DNA of 64,000 nt from Vandiemenella viatica (GCA_031002005.1 JARYHS010008074.1:12780924-12844923); one strand, 5' to 3'. Positions 45,639-57,861 are shown, counted from the first letter of the stretch. Program-made: numbers and translations. Notes: generated by a model from the letters alone, not told the origin.

Positions 45639-47340
45639 GTTAGCTTGTACCAAATATTTCTTTGATTGCACTATCACTATAAAACGCTGAAAATCATAAC
45701 CAAAGAAAAAGAAAGGGGAATACACACCTTACTAATAAAGGTTATTACTCCTATCTAACAGATTTAAAGAATGAATACTACACATTTGATAGATAACATT
45801 AAGATAACACCAGATTGTTATTTTTAATGTTTCGTCAGATTTTAATTTATTTCTAGCGTAATGGTATCAACCTGGAAGTTTAAATCTGATTCTAACCTTT
45901 CAAAATCTGTTCAGTGGCATGATTTTGGGTGTGATTTATTATTTTCTCCTGATGTCTGGTGGTGAACGGTTTGGCTGTCAGTCGTTTAAATTTCACTAAC
46001 AACTGATTTACTCTTAATTAACTATATTTATACCATCTACAATTAATAATTCATTTTTCACACTGCCCATGACTTCATCTACATAGACCTTGTATTTGTA
46101 AATTACAATCAGTACTTGCCTAAAATTTTACATGAATTTTGTGATGAATCAACATCGGGGATAAATATCAATGAATGTGGGTTTGACAATAAATCAAAAG
46201 TGATCTACATAAGTACCTAGTACATGATTTTTCAATATTAATGATATTATAATGTAATTAAGTAAAAAATCAATATAAACTTGTAAATAGAATAAGCATA
46301 ATTACCGAGGTACAGTCAGTTATTATGTATGGTCATGCCTGCATGTAACACTACTTGTATGATAGATTGGACTTCTTCGGATTTAATTGAGGTAAAAATT
46401 TTGACATCAAGAAATCTCACGCTGGTCACTATTAAGTTGATAGATTCAATTGTGGAACAATTAAATTAGTGAACACATTTATTATTACTCAGATTTCAAT
46501 GGCACATCGAAAAACCTAAACTAACATGACATAAGGTATTACTATGTACAGTTTTGTTAAAATAGTTGCTTTAAGGTCTATCCGTACATACACATGCAAA
46601 AATTTCTAAAATTTACAGATTTCGCTTGTGCATAGTAGATGAAAGAGTGTAAGCTATCTCATTGTGCAGTTTGATGAAATTTTGCCCCTCTGTTTTTGCA
46701 TGATACATGCACAGATGTTAAAAACTTTCAAAATTTCTGGTTTAGGCCTCTGCATAATTTTGGAGCTATTTTACTAAGCCAATTAAAAAGTATCCTTTAT
46801 TACAACCAATGGAATTATCTTTCACTATGAGCAGTTTTGTTAAAAAATTTCAATAAATTTTTGTATTATGTGTCAAAAGAGAGACAAATATTTAAAAGTT
46901 TATGCTTTTGGCATCATTATTGTCAATAGAGCACATTGCAGTTACTATTTCTGAAATAAATTTCATGTGTGGACACAACTTTCTTACAACACATGGACAC
47001 TCCAAAGATGTGAGTGGTATTTGGGTATGAATCCAGATTCACCTTAAACTGAAACAGTTGGCACCATAGCCTTCATCACATTCTTCTGAAGAGCCTGTAC
47101 CCACAGACTTAAGTGACTACAAAGTTTAAGTAGGTTGAGATTTATTAACAACATTACAGATGCTGTCACTACAGTAGACATTTGTGTATGGGGAGTTATG
47201 GATAATTTATTGTATTTAGGAAATAGTTGTGTAGTGAACAATGTTATCACCATTAACTACCAAGTTTATAGACTGGTACTTCATTTGTGCTGATGCCCAC
47301 GACTTCGTTTGTGTTTATAAAGAATTATGATTGACGATGC
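45639..47340 (+). other. Dynein intron, no gene seen
   Basis: AT-rich sequence with no ORF of note and no recognisable element. Confidence 0.5.
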
Positions 47341-49733
47341 CACCATAGGGCATGATGGGAGACTCGAGGCTAATACCACACACAAACATCACTGATCAGC
47401 GCAGAGTATTTATGGCAGCAAAGTGAATTATAGGGACACACATGTCTATTTTAATATCAGGTCCACCAATTTCAACCACTATATCAACCACATCCCCACA
47501 GCTACCGACATGCAATAACTATAGTGCATGGTGGAAGACTATTACCACACGCAAATGCCCATGTTCTGCACTTGGTAGTTCTGGCTGCAAGTTGAAAAAT
47601 AGGGACACATGCTTCTTTGGTAGAAAAAGGAAAATGCCCTACGTCGACCAATATCAACCACCATATCTCCCCCATCCCCATAGCTATTGACATCTAACCA
47701 CCATAGCACACAATGGGAGATTCGATTCTACTACCACTCACAAACATTAGTGATCTGCGCTATGTAGTTGTGGCAGCAAAGTGAAACATAAGGACACATA
47801 TGCCTTTGGCCGAATACGAAAATATCCTTGATCGGCAACTTTGAACCAACATATCTCCCACACCCCCACAGTTACCAAAATTCAGCCAACGCTGTGCACA
47901 GTCGGTGAATCTATGCTACTGCCACACACAATCGCTAGTGATCTGTGCTGGATATTTTTGGCAAAAAAGTGATACATAGGTCGAAATACGAAAGTGCCAC
48001 AGGTCAACCAATTTCAACCACCATATCTCCCACATCCCCTTAGCTACTGATATCTAACCACCATAGTGCATGATGAGAGACTCGATGCTAGTATGACACA
48101 TAAACAGCAGTGGTTTGCGCTATATAGTTATTGTAGCAAAATGAAATATACGGACAAAATACGAAAATATCCTCCATTGACCACTTTCAACCATCGTATC
48201 TCCCACGCTCTCACAGTTACTGAAATTCAGCCAAACTTGTGCCAGATTGGTGAATGTATGCTACTACTGCACAAAAACACAAGTGATCTGCACTTGATAC
48301 TTTTGGCTAAAATGTGATAAATAGGGACACAATACACCTTTGGTCGAAATGCAAAAGTGCCCTAGGTCAAACACTTTCAACCATCATATCTCCCACACCC
48401 CCGTAGCTACTGACATCTAACCACCATAGTGCACGATGAGAGACTCGACGCTACTACCACACACAAACACCAGTGATCGGCGCATTGTAGTTGTAGCAGC
48501 AAAATGAAATATACCGACAAATATGCCTTTGGTGGGAATACGGAAATAATCTTGACTGGCCACTTTCAACCACCATATTTCCCACACCCCCAAATTTACT
48601 GAAATTCGGCCAGTGTTGTGAACGATTGGTAAATGTATGCTACTACCACGCACAAACACCAGTTATCTGCAAAAAATAGTTTTGGCTAAAAAGTGAGACA
48701 TAGGGACAGATAAGTCTTTGGTCGAAATATGAAAATGATCCAGATTGACCACTATCACCCACTATATCTCCCACACCCCCATAGCTACCAACATCTAACC
48801 ACCACAGTGTATGATGGGAGACTTGATGTTACTACGACACACAACCACCAGTGATCTGCACTTTGTAGTTGTCGGCAGCAAGTGAAATATATGAATAGAA
48901 ATGTATTTGGTCAAAAGACAAAATTGTCCTTGATCAACAATTTTCAACCACCATATCTCCCACTCCCCCACAGCTACTGAAATTTGCCTAACATTGTGCA
49001 CGATCAGTGAATGTACGCTACTACCACACATAAACAGCAGCAATCTGCACTGGCTACTTTAGGCTAAAAAGTGATACATAGGTACACACATGTCTTTGAA
49101 TGGAAATGCGAAAGTGCCCCAGGTCAACCACTTTCAACAACCATATCTCCCACACCCCCATAGCTGCCAACATCTAACCACCATAGTGCACATTGGGAGA
49201 CACGATGCTACTACTACACACAAACACCAGTGGTTTGAATTATATAGTTGTGGCAGCAAAATGAAATATACGGACGCAGATGACTTTAGTCAAAATATGA
49301 AAATATGCTTGTCTGTCCACTTTCAACCATCATATCTCCCTCACCCTTATACTTACTGAAATTCGGCCAACATTGTGCATGATCGATGATTCATGGCTAT
49401 GAAGTGATACATTGGGACACACACAACTTTTGTCAAAATACAAAAATGTCCCAGGTTGAACACTTTCAACAACTATATCTCCCCCATAGCTACCGATATG
49501 GAACCACAATATTACACAATGAGTGACTCGATGCTAGTACCACATACAAACACCAAAGGTCTACACTATATATTTGTGAGGTGAAAAAGAACTATAGCGA
49601 CACACAAATCAATGGTTGAAATATGAAAAGCCCTACATCGACCACCTTTAAGCACCATATCTCCCACACCTCCACAGCTATTGGCATTTGGTCAATGTTG
49701 TGCATGATAGGAAACTCCATAGTACTACCAAAT
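47341..49733 (+). repeat. Satellite-like array, about 13 units of ~180 bp in two alternating types
   Basis: Each unit has 'gggaga.tcgatgctactacca', 'cacaaacaccagtgatctg', 'ggcagcaaa(g/a)tgaaata', 'gggacaca', 'tttggtcgaaatacgaaa' and 'ttcaaccaccatatctccc'. Unit starts are near 47341, 47517, 47697, 47886, 48056, 48236, 48420, 48610, 48799, 48976, 49179, 49366 (short) and 49505. From about 47697 two types alternate: one starts 'catctaaccaccatagtgc' and the other 'gaaattcggccaacattgtgc', giving a dimer of about 370 bp. The array continues beyond a mariner insertion at 51030. Confidence 0.85.
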
Positions 49734-51029
49734 GTGAGGCACATTTTTTAAGTAAGAACTGGTCAGTTCCTCTTAAATCTCACATGAACGAAATTGAGTG
49801 CATTCACACACTATTCTGGCATCCTATGAGCACGCGTAGATGCAGTTATCGCCAAGTCAGCGGAGTGTACAATTCATGGTGAGCGATGGAAGTTTTTAAG
49901 ACGATCCAGAATCTAGCCCCATGTGAAATAAGCTCAGTCATCAGATTGTTGTCAGCAAGAAATGTGACACTGGCAGAAATTCATCACCAGATCATGCAAT
50001 GAATGAAGGTAACGTTCGTAAGTGGGTAAGATTATTCAAGGAAGGTCGGGAGTATGTGCACAATTAACTGCTCTTGGGCCGGCCATCCATAATCAACAAT
50101 GATCTTGTGCATGCGGTAGACACCAAAATTCATGAAAACAGGCATTTCACAATTTCCATGTCGTTCTTGCATTTTCCACAAGTTTCAAGGTCCATTCTCT
50201 ACAACATTGTGTTGGAGAAATTGTATTACAGGAAGTTGTGCTCCCGATGGGTTCCAAAGATGCTTTCTGAGGAACACAAAACGAAAAGGCATCGACGTTT
50301 TTGACCCGATATCAAGAAGAAGGTGATGGATTTTTGGACAACATCATCACAGGAGTCGAGACTTGGGTGTCCCATCTCTCCCCGGATTCACAGCAGCAAT
50401 CAATGGAGTGGTGGCACACAGCATCTACTAAGAAAGTGAAATTCAAGCAGACAATCTCAGCACGGAAGATTATGGCAAGTGTGTTTTGGGACAGACATGG
50501 TATTTTGCTGGTGGAGTTCATGCAGCAAAGAACAATAAATACAGCTGCGTATTGTCAAACTTTGAAGAAACTTTGCTGCGCGATCTAGATTAAATGACGC
50601 GGTCTGCTGTCTGATGGAGTTCTGCTGCATCACGACAATGCGAGACTGCATACTGCTGCTGCAACACAAGCTTTGATCAACTCTTTTCACTGGAAGCAAT
50701 TGGATCATCCCCCTTACAGTCCAGACTTTGTGCCAAGTAATTTCCATCTATTTTTGCACCTTAAGAGGTTCCTTGGCGGCAAGTGTTTCAACAATGATGA
50801 TGAAGTGAAACTTGCGGTTCAGCAATAGTTTTCCACTCAGGCAGCAGACTTCTATGATAATGGTATACAAAAACTCATCTCACAGTATGACAAATGCTCG
50901 AACAATAATGGCAATTTTGTGGAAAAGAAGCTGAAAGGTTGTAGAATGTCATGTTGAATAAATTACCAAAATATTTTTCGTTGTTAAAAGTTTATTGCCA
51001 ACTGGTTCTTACTTAAAAAATACGCCTCG
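49734..51029 (+). mobile_element. mariner element inserted in the satellite array
   Basis: The left end GAGGCACATTTTTTAAGTAA (49735) matches the reverse complement of the right end (51000-51029: CGAGGCGTATTTTTTAAGTA and on through GAACCAGTTGGC), with a few mismatches. A TA follows the right end. It is about 1.3 kb, full length for a mariner. It splits a satellite unit, which resumes at 51035. Confidence 0.88.
49888..50965 (+). pseudogene. mariner transposase, frameshifted
   Basis: It starts MEVFKTIQNLAPCEISSVIR. The HTH parts are broken by stops near 50000-50110. The longest open part (50301-50588) reads FLDNIITGVETWVSHLSPDS, then QQSMEWWHTASTKKVKFKQ and KIMASVFWDRHGILLVEFMQ. GVETW stands where the family has GDETW, so the first catalytic Asp is lost (D to V). 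Later pieces are HHDNARLHTAAAT-like (second Asp) and HPPYSPDFVPSNFHLF, where the third Asp is Asn. It is inactive on two counts besides the frameshifts. Confidence 0.8.
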
Positions 51030-51105
51030 TACAAAACCAGCGATCTGTGCTAGGTAGTGTTGGCTGAAATTTGAAATATAGGGAAACACACATGTATTTT
51101 TATAT
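51030..51105 (+). repeat. Remainder of the satellite unit split by the mariner
   Basis: 'accagcgatctgtgctaggtagtg' followed by 'ggctgaaatttgaaatatagg' and 'acacacatgt' continues the unit interrupted at 49733. The array ends here. Confidence 0.75.
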
Positions 51106-51970
51106 AAATACGTATAAGATTTAATTTACTTAGAAATTGTCTTGGTTTAAGGCATTAAAATAGCACACCCTCAACCATTCTATTAATTACTCTTTTGTAT
51201 TTCTTGTATCAGCATAAATTTGGAACTTATGATCTGTTGTACTAGATACAACTGCTCATGTTCTTTTTAAAGAATAGCTTGTGTATAATTGGCCATAAAT
51301 AAGATGTGATTCATGCTTTCATCTCATCGGCACACATTACTATTGTAACCATTATCAAGGTCTGTCAGTAATCTCCAGCAAGCAGTTTGCTCCTCTGGTA
51401 ACTCTGATGTTTCCCTTGAAGCCTTTTCTATGTGCCATAGTACTTACATTGCAAACAATCAGTTTACAGACACACAACACCAGGACCATCTTATTTTATA
51501 TTATGAAATTGCATACATTTTTGTATGTATTAAATGTAAAGGCAACTTAAAAAGCAGCTTGTTCTGTTTTGCCAGCCTCTCAAATATCGTCATTACCAGT
51601 GAGTGCAACTGCTAGTGCGTTCCCTCACACACTTTTTTCATTTTCTAAAAGTAAATTAATAAGAAAATTTTTTAGTGTCCAACCTGGAGGAAAAAATAAG
51701 GGTAGGGGGTAGGAAGTATTAATTGGAGTTTCTTAAAAGGGTGACAACATTGATTTCATGCTCATTAATACAACAATAATAATATCTAGTACCATCTTTC
51801 CACAATTTCACATAAATCTTCTTCACCAGATATGAATACTTGTTGTGGTCAAGTGACAATGGTTTCATTTCCTATTCAGTATATTAATGACTTGCAGCCC
51901 ATCTTGAAATGTCTTGTGGCTGGACAACTACTTTACTCAACCCTGCAGTAATAAAAGATAGCAGGACAGT
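51106..51970 (+). other. Dynein intron, no feature seen
   Basis: AT-rich sequence without a recognisable element. Confidence 0.5.
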
Positions 51971-51975
51971 AAATT

Positions 51976-53450
51976 ACACTGAAGTGCAAAAAGCCATGAG
52001 CTGGGAAGATACAAATATCCGGATGGTGGGAGGAAGCATGTAAATGTACTGTGCAGTGTTAGGACTTTCATTTGTACTCTTATGAGTCATGTAAAATGTT
52101 TTCTGACATGATATGTCCACATGGCATAAATCAACAGCCTGAATGTAGAATGATGGTTGGCACTAGATCCACGTGTCATTCCATTTTCAAAATTGTTAGT
52201 AAATCCATAATTCGAGAATCAAGAGTCTGTCGAGAATATGTCATCATTACCTCCAGCCGTGGAGAATGCAGTGGCAAATCATATCTAGTTGATGACCAAG
52301 ACTTGTTTGTGTCAAGATATCATTGTTGACAGACAGGCTACACTGTGTCAAAGGATAGCAACACACTGTGGCGAGTCAGTATTAAGCCAGGTATTTTATT
52401 TGTAAAGCTGAAGTCACTATAAAGCATTGTTGTGAGCGGAGGCACGAGGGTCAAAAAAGTAATTGTTGAGTCAGTCTGAGGCTAGCCATCGCGAGAGTCG
52501 GTCTGTAGCTTGCTGCCGCAGGTGTTGGGTCAAGCTCACAGTGCGCCCTGTATAATTGTATAGTGGATCTAAAGATATTAAAATGTTTTCCACTGATCAC
52601 GTTAGGGAAGTGCTTCCTGACGAACAAGCTAGTAGTCGTGAGAAATGGTGGCCCCGTGTGTAGACTCAATAGACAGAAGTGTGGTCAGAACTTGCAATCC
52701 GAGGAAATGAAGTACTGTATAGCCTTATCTACGGTCAAGATGAACAAGTATAATTAGTGGTGGTGGTTGGGATAGATGTATGTGCTTGGTAAATAAATCA
52801 GATGTGAACTTAAAAACGACCTGTGAATTGACTTAGTAGAAAATCGAACCGGCAAGTCTAAACAATCAAGCATATTACCTCACCATCTGTTATCGTTCAC
52901 TTGCCGCAGTGGCAGCAAGCATCTTAAATTGTGACAGCCTAGTGTAGGATGTGCAACAGATGTGTCTGCACAGACAGTGCAGCAAAATTTGGCATTAATG
53001 GAATATGGGAGCAGAAGACTGACGCTAGTGCCTCTCCAAAACACTATCGGCTGCAGGGTCTTTGCTGGGAACAGGGACATATGAAGTGAACATTAGATGA
53101 ATGTAAAAAGGGTGTATGGTCAGATGAGTCTTAATTCCAGGTGGTAAGAGCTGATTGTATGTTTCGGTTATAGCGCAGACCCAATCAGGCCATGTATCCA
53201 GGTATTTCTTCAGGGTACTTCTGACAACTTTCTGAATCAATGCCATGGTGGGTTGTTGCATTTTGCCAGGCAAAAGGGGATCCCACATGATATTAGTAAA
53301 CCAAATCCTGAATCTATCTGGTTTTCATGTTACCAGAAAATTCTGGAGCATATTAAACCAGTTTTAGAACTGTGTGCAGTTGATTTCATGTTGTTTTTCT
53401 TAAATGGAGCATGCTGGACTGATATGAATGCAATTGTGGGGTAAATTTAT
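51976..53450 (+). mobile_element. Tc1-like transposon relic, split by an insertion
   Basis: The left end 'cactgaagtgcaaaaagcc' is like the ends of insect Tc1-like elements. The N-terminal coding trace is at 52072-52380. The middle resumes after an insertion with TVQQNLALMEYGSRRLT and PLQNTIGC (52950-53045). The catalytic trace is TLDECKKGVWSDES followed by FQVVRADCMFRL (53090-53170), where WSDES is the first Asp block. Many stops. The right end is not found. Confidence 0.65.
52381..52889 (+). mobile_element. Unclassified ~509-bp insertion in the Tc1-like relic
   Basis: The Tc1-like sequence reads into 'gtggcgagtcagt' (52380) and picks up again at 'ttatcgttcacttgccgcag' (52890). The sequence between is GC-richer and has 'aataaatcagatgtg' near its end. 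It may be a solo LTR, but TG...CA ends and a target duplication were not found. Borders are approximate. Confidence 0.4.
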
Positions 53451-53479
53451 TTCTAGTAAATTACAGTGCTTTTTGCTGT

Positions 53480-54297
53480 GATTGATCTTCCTGACTGTGG
53501 TAAATTGGTTGATACATATGGATGTAGTTATACAAATAATAAAGATCAGAAAAAAACCTATCACTCACAAAACTTGGTGGCTGGAGGGCTGTGACGGATA
53601 TAAAACGTGTGAGACAAATACAATATTTCAGAGTGAAACAGTCATGTTGGGAGGATCGAGTCATTTGGTAAGGGAAGTTTGCACACACCATGGTTTACCA
53701 CATAAATCATGCAGTACACAGTGTGCACAACTCCCTTGCCAAATCGGTCAATCTTTCCTATGTAAATAAAGTTTTATACTGATATATTGTGCATTTCTGT
53801 TTGTTTCATGTCGTGTGCTCGTCGCACCCATCTAGCCATCAACTTTAATGATTGATTGGTTATTTTCTCTAGCCTTTTTTATTTACATTTCCTAAAAGCC
53901 ATTTCTTTTTCGTTAGTAGCATTAAGGATGTACTTTAGGGCAATGTTTTGAAAGTTAAAATTTTGCTGTTCTGAATCCTGACCCAATCCCCCCCCCTCCA
54001 TATGTGTATGAAATGTAATTTGACTTACACCCAAAATATCTGAATGAGCTATGTCAGGCAGATTGTGCAACATTTCCATAAAAATGTCTATTTTTTCATT
54101 TTCCTTCTCTGCATTGTAGTTAATTTTTTTTGGAAATATTTCCACTTTACGTACAGGTTGAGTAACTTATCAACACATTCTTCTGTTAGGAATTCATGCT
54201 TTTGGAAAAAAGGAAACTTTCTGAATCACTATTGTTCCTCTTTACTTCATCCTAAGATGAAACTAAGGAAAATGGAAGCAGCTTCTAGGCGATGTAA
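53480..54297 (+). other. Dynein intron, no feature seen
   Basis: No recognisable gene or element. Short frames at 53482-53769 and 54044-54301 lack family features. Confidence 0.5.
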
Positions 54298-54555
54298 ATA
54301 ATGAAGGAAAGGTAAATTAACCCACCACATACCAAAGTTGATGGCTGTGATGACAGAAAACACTTAAAACACTTAGGCAGACAAACAATTACATAATTTT
54401 TGGCAATTGCCTTCTTCATTGGTAGATAAATGGGCCTCTACCACTGAAGAAGGCAGTTGCTGAAAATTATGTAATTGGTTGTCCACCTAAGTGTTTTTAT
54501 CATCGCAGCCATCTACTTTGGTATGTGGTGGGTTAATTTCCCTATCCTTCATTAT
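54298..54555. mobile_element. Near-perfect 258-bp palindrome (MITE/foldback, 10-nt loop)
   Basis: The left arm starts ATAATGAAGGA at 54298 and runs to 'cttcattggtaga' (54426). The right arm is its reverse complement from 'tctaccactgaagaag' (54437) to 'tccttcattat' (54555). Arms of about 120-129 bp differ by a few mismatches and one ~8-bp indel in an 'acttaaaac' stretch. The loop is about 10 bases (taaatgggcc). No coding capacity. A transcript would fold into a long hairpin. Confidence 0.85.
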
Positions 54556-54795
54556 GTTTACTTCATCCTAAGATTTACAACTCCTACATTGTAGAAGAAA
54601 ACACTTAAAACTTGCCCATTCGGCGTGTGTTTTGTACCCACAATTTGATTGGAAATATAGCCAACAAGAGAGATCAAAATCTTTTAATTATTGGGTGAAT
54701 TACATGGAGAAGTAGACACTGTTTCATAGGTTTAGGAAGAAGACTTCATAAAAATCACTTTTCAGCTATACAAACTGTTTAGGAAGAAAACAATT

Positions 54796-54895
54796 TAAAA
54801 AATAACCCCTGATTCTAAACTTTTTTGCTATGAGATAATGAAGTTTAGAATCAGTCATCAAAGGTTATTTTTATTTAATTATTTTTTATTAATAG
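54796..54895. repeat. Small imperfect inverted repeat
   Basis: 'tgattctaaactt' (54809-54821) pairs with 'aagtttagaatca' (54840-54852), and outer parts 'aaaataacc' and 'ggttatttt' also pair. It may be a short MITE. Confidence 0.5.
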
Positions 54896-55194
54896 CTTAG
54901 GTTTTGTATATTTAGTGAATCTTCACAATTTTTTACAAATAAATAACCTTTATTTACAAACTTGGATGTTGGCAGTAAATACGTTGAAGTGTCACGCTGA
55001 TTGCGGCACCAGAAAAGATAATTAATTTTATTTATTGGAATTTTATTATTTAATATTTAATGAGAAGATGGATATGAATCAATGTTCAAGGCAGCATTAA
55101 AATTTACGTTTATAATGACAAGCAGAATTGACATTTATTTTATTCCACACAATTTCAAAAGATTGATCATAATTGAATTCATTTGTGCCTAGGC

Positions 55195-55880
55195 TAAATT
55201 ATGAGTCTCTTTCCCCAAGGTTGTGACGGGTTAACTAAATTGGTGCCGTGGTGAAAACACACACAATAGTTTGTAGTGGTACTTGCCACATTGTCCTTTT
55301 TACTGGTGATGGCTGCTGAAGGAATCTGCCTTTCATTCACATGCGATGAGATGCTGGGATCGGCAGATCCCTCGGCGAGCGCTCCTCGAAAACTCAAACT
55401 GTAGATGGTGGGCAGAGGATGCGAACCCACGCTACTCTGTGAAGATTGGATCGAACTAGAGTCGATCCTTCAAACACTGGTTGATGAACGGTTTCACGAA
55501 CGTGAAGTCTCAGTTAACACATCCGCAAAAAATACTTTAACGTCTGCCCTATATTGGACAGTCCATTCTCCAGGCTCACTCACACCTTTTGTGTCCTCCA
55601 CTTGAGTGAATCCCCGCTCCCCTCACTTAACGAGTCCGCATTCTTTTGCGTGTCCTTGAGTACCTGCCACCTTCCGACTGCCACCTGTCATCCTTCAAAC
55701 AGTTCGCAACCTTATGCGGCAGTGACTTAATGCAACTTCACATTGCTGTAATTTTTGTCATTTCAACGTCTTTGTCCTATAACTGCGCTCTGCCTCTAGC
55801 TTTGCAAGAACCCTTTACCATACTGTTTACTGTCACATATTCTTACAATATGAAGGCTATGTCTGAACAATTTTATGATG
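55195..55880 (+). repeat. GC-richer block, possible LTR-like repeat
   Basis: This block stands out from the AT-rich intron. It shares ordered landmarks with 14340-14740 ('tattggac.gtcca' then 'ctttgtccta' about 220-260 bp later). No ORF, ends or target duplication were identified. Confidence 0.3.
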
Positions 55881-56127
55881 CAAGAGAAATTTTAAAAAAA
55901 TGATAGTAATTTATTTGCTAACTGGAACACAAGGGGGTTGGGAGCTTATCTTTTATAAAGTTGAACACTAAGGGCCATCCTAATGTTCTTATATGTGTTT
56001 TGTTTGCTGTTGTATTTATCATTTTCTTATTTTCTGCTTCAGCCAACTTTGGACTATGGATATAAACTTCATGCTTTCTCTTCTTTTCTTTGCTCTTATT
56101 ACTTTTTAACCTTTCCACTGTGATTTT

Positions 56128-56375
56128 TCCATTTTTTTTTACTTATGGCTTTACGCCTTGTCGAGGTCATTAGAGGCAGGATGGGACTGGGTATTAGGAA
56201 TGGGAAGGAAATCGGCCATGGTCTTTTGAAGGAAGCATCCCAGCATTCGCCTGGAGCGATGTGGGGAAACCATGGAAAACCCAAATTTGGATGCCCTGAT
56301 GGGGATTCGAACCGCCGTCCTCCCGAATGCGAGGCCAAAGCGCTAACCGCTCACCCACCATGCTCAGTGGCATTT
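56128..56375 (-). mobile_element. tRNA-derived SINE, full length, antisense
   Basis: Read on the minus strand: a tRNA-like head (gagcggttagcgc A-box region, then B box GGTTCGAATCCCC), a body with 'ccatggtttccccacatcg' and 'gaatgctgggatgcttcctt', then the end 'cgacaaggcgtaaagccata' and a poly(A). 'catttttt..actt' occurs on both sides (about 56130 and 56372) as a probable target duplication. It is the best copy of the family (others at 36385 and 38535). Confidence 0.85.
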
Positions 56376-56579
56376 TTTACTTCTTTCTTCAGTCCACATT
56401 GTTGTTCTTTATTTATTATTGTTTAGTTATTTTAAATGTTTTATTTGTAATTGAAATACCAAAAAAATTATAATATAATTAATATTTAATTATTTTTTAT
56501 ATATCTGTGATGTTGGTTGCTGTTAAATAAATTTGTACCGATTGTTGATGTGAAAAATAGTGCATTGGCTTGATTTCAG

Positions 56580-56834
56580 GTTCACTTCCTGCGTGACCAC
56601 CTACATGAAGCTGAGAAACAAATACTGCCTGGTGTAAATCGCCTCAACTGGGCTACTCTGGACATTGAGCGTTATGCAAATGACTGCCACCATGCATGTC
56701 GTACTCTTGAGGCATTAGTTTTCCAAGTGCGTAAAGTGGCTGAAGAGCTAAATGCTCATTTGCTCCAGTTTGAAAGCTACAATCTGTTTCAAGCTATTGT
56801 ACCATCTCCACCAGAAGAGATGCTCATCTGCAAG
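56580..56834 (+). CDS. Dynein heavy chain, axonemal type: exon (last seen)
   Basis: A 255-bp, phase 0/0 exon lies between 'tgatttcag' and 'gtatta'. It reads VHFLRDHLHEAEKQILPGVN, then RLNWATLDIERYANDCHHAC, then LEALVFQVRKVAEELNAHLL, ending PPEEMLICK. L-x-PG-x-x-x-L-x-W-x-(S/T)-x-x-I-x-x-Y is the conserved end of the DHC_N1 tail, so the order of motifs across the six exons matches the family. It joins in frame to DVLQPAE of 45638. Later exons (linker, AAA+ motor) must lie past the window. Confidence 0.92.
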
Positions 56835-56844
56835 GTATTATCAG

Positions 56845-57861
56845 TTTTCATTTTTTTTTATTTATCAATCTTGTTTCATGGATCCCTGCTGAGTGAGGAT
56901 GTAAAACAAGTTATGGTTAATACACATACATACAATATGAGTCATAATCATAGTAAAAGCAATTATATGTTACAAAGACAAATAAAGAGAATAAAAATAA
57001 ACATTAAATTTTACAACTAAAATTTGCAAAAGTCACATTGATTACAATTAATTATTTGTTCAAATTCTTGAATGGAGCAGCAGTTGCCAATAAGGCAATC
57101 TCTCAGATTTTCTATAAATATATCTTTAGTATCTGCAAACTGTTTTATACTCTTGGGAAGTTTATTAAACAGATGTTTACCATATTAATTAACTCCTCTT
57201 TGTACTAATGACAGAGATGATTGTGTTTTGTGCAAGTTATTTCTGTTACTTGTATTGAAATTGTGTACCTGTGAATTAGAAATAAACAGGTTAAACAGGT
57301 CTGCAAGAATTCTTGGTTTTACCCTACACAACATCCTAATATCTCTTTTCTGTGCTATGAACACTATTTTACTTTGTGAAGAGTTTCTCCAAAAAATTAT
57401 GCCATATGACATCACTGAATAAAAATATGAGGAGTACACCTGTTTTGTTAATTCTAGATCTGCTGTTAGGTGAAGTGTTCGTATTGCAGTAGTGAAGTGA
57501 TATGTTCGTGCCAACAGAGTTTCTCATCTATTTTAATACCAAGGAATTTTATAATCTTTGTTTCTAAGATTGTGTTATTTTTATAACTTACTTGTAAATC
57601 TGGCTGTGCATAATTTTTTGTTTTCAACCTAATATAATGTTTTTTTTTCAAAATTTAATTTTAACGAATTTGGCTTAAACCAACTTGCTACTTCACTAAG
57701 TACTTCATTTACATTAATTTCTAGATTGCTGTTTGGTGTTTTTCTCACAGTCAGGTTAGTGTCATCTGCAAATAAAACGCAGTTAACTTTGTCAGATAAG
57801 TTTACAGGAAGGTCACTGATGTACAACAAAAAGAGGAGGGGCCCTAGGACAGAACCTTAGT
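56845..57861 (-). mobile_element. Non-LTR retrotransposon, 3' part, antisense
   Basis: Poly(T) at 56852 marks the 3' end. Minus-strand frames are 57829-57629 (LYISDLPVNLSDKVNCVLF, then ADDTNLTV, an FADD active-site block), 57651-57466 (IIKFLGIKIDEKLCWHEHI, the thumb) and 57514-57185 (VYSSYFYSVMSYGIIFWRNS, then CRVKPRILADLFN, the C-terminal region). It is truncated at RT and joins the next LINE at 57861. Confidence 0.8.

Noticed and set aside
47280..49700. A CRISPR array
   Set aside because: Units are ~180 bp, similar over their whole length and eukaryotic in context. There are no short repeats with unique spacers.
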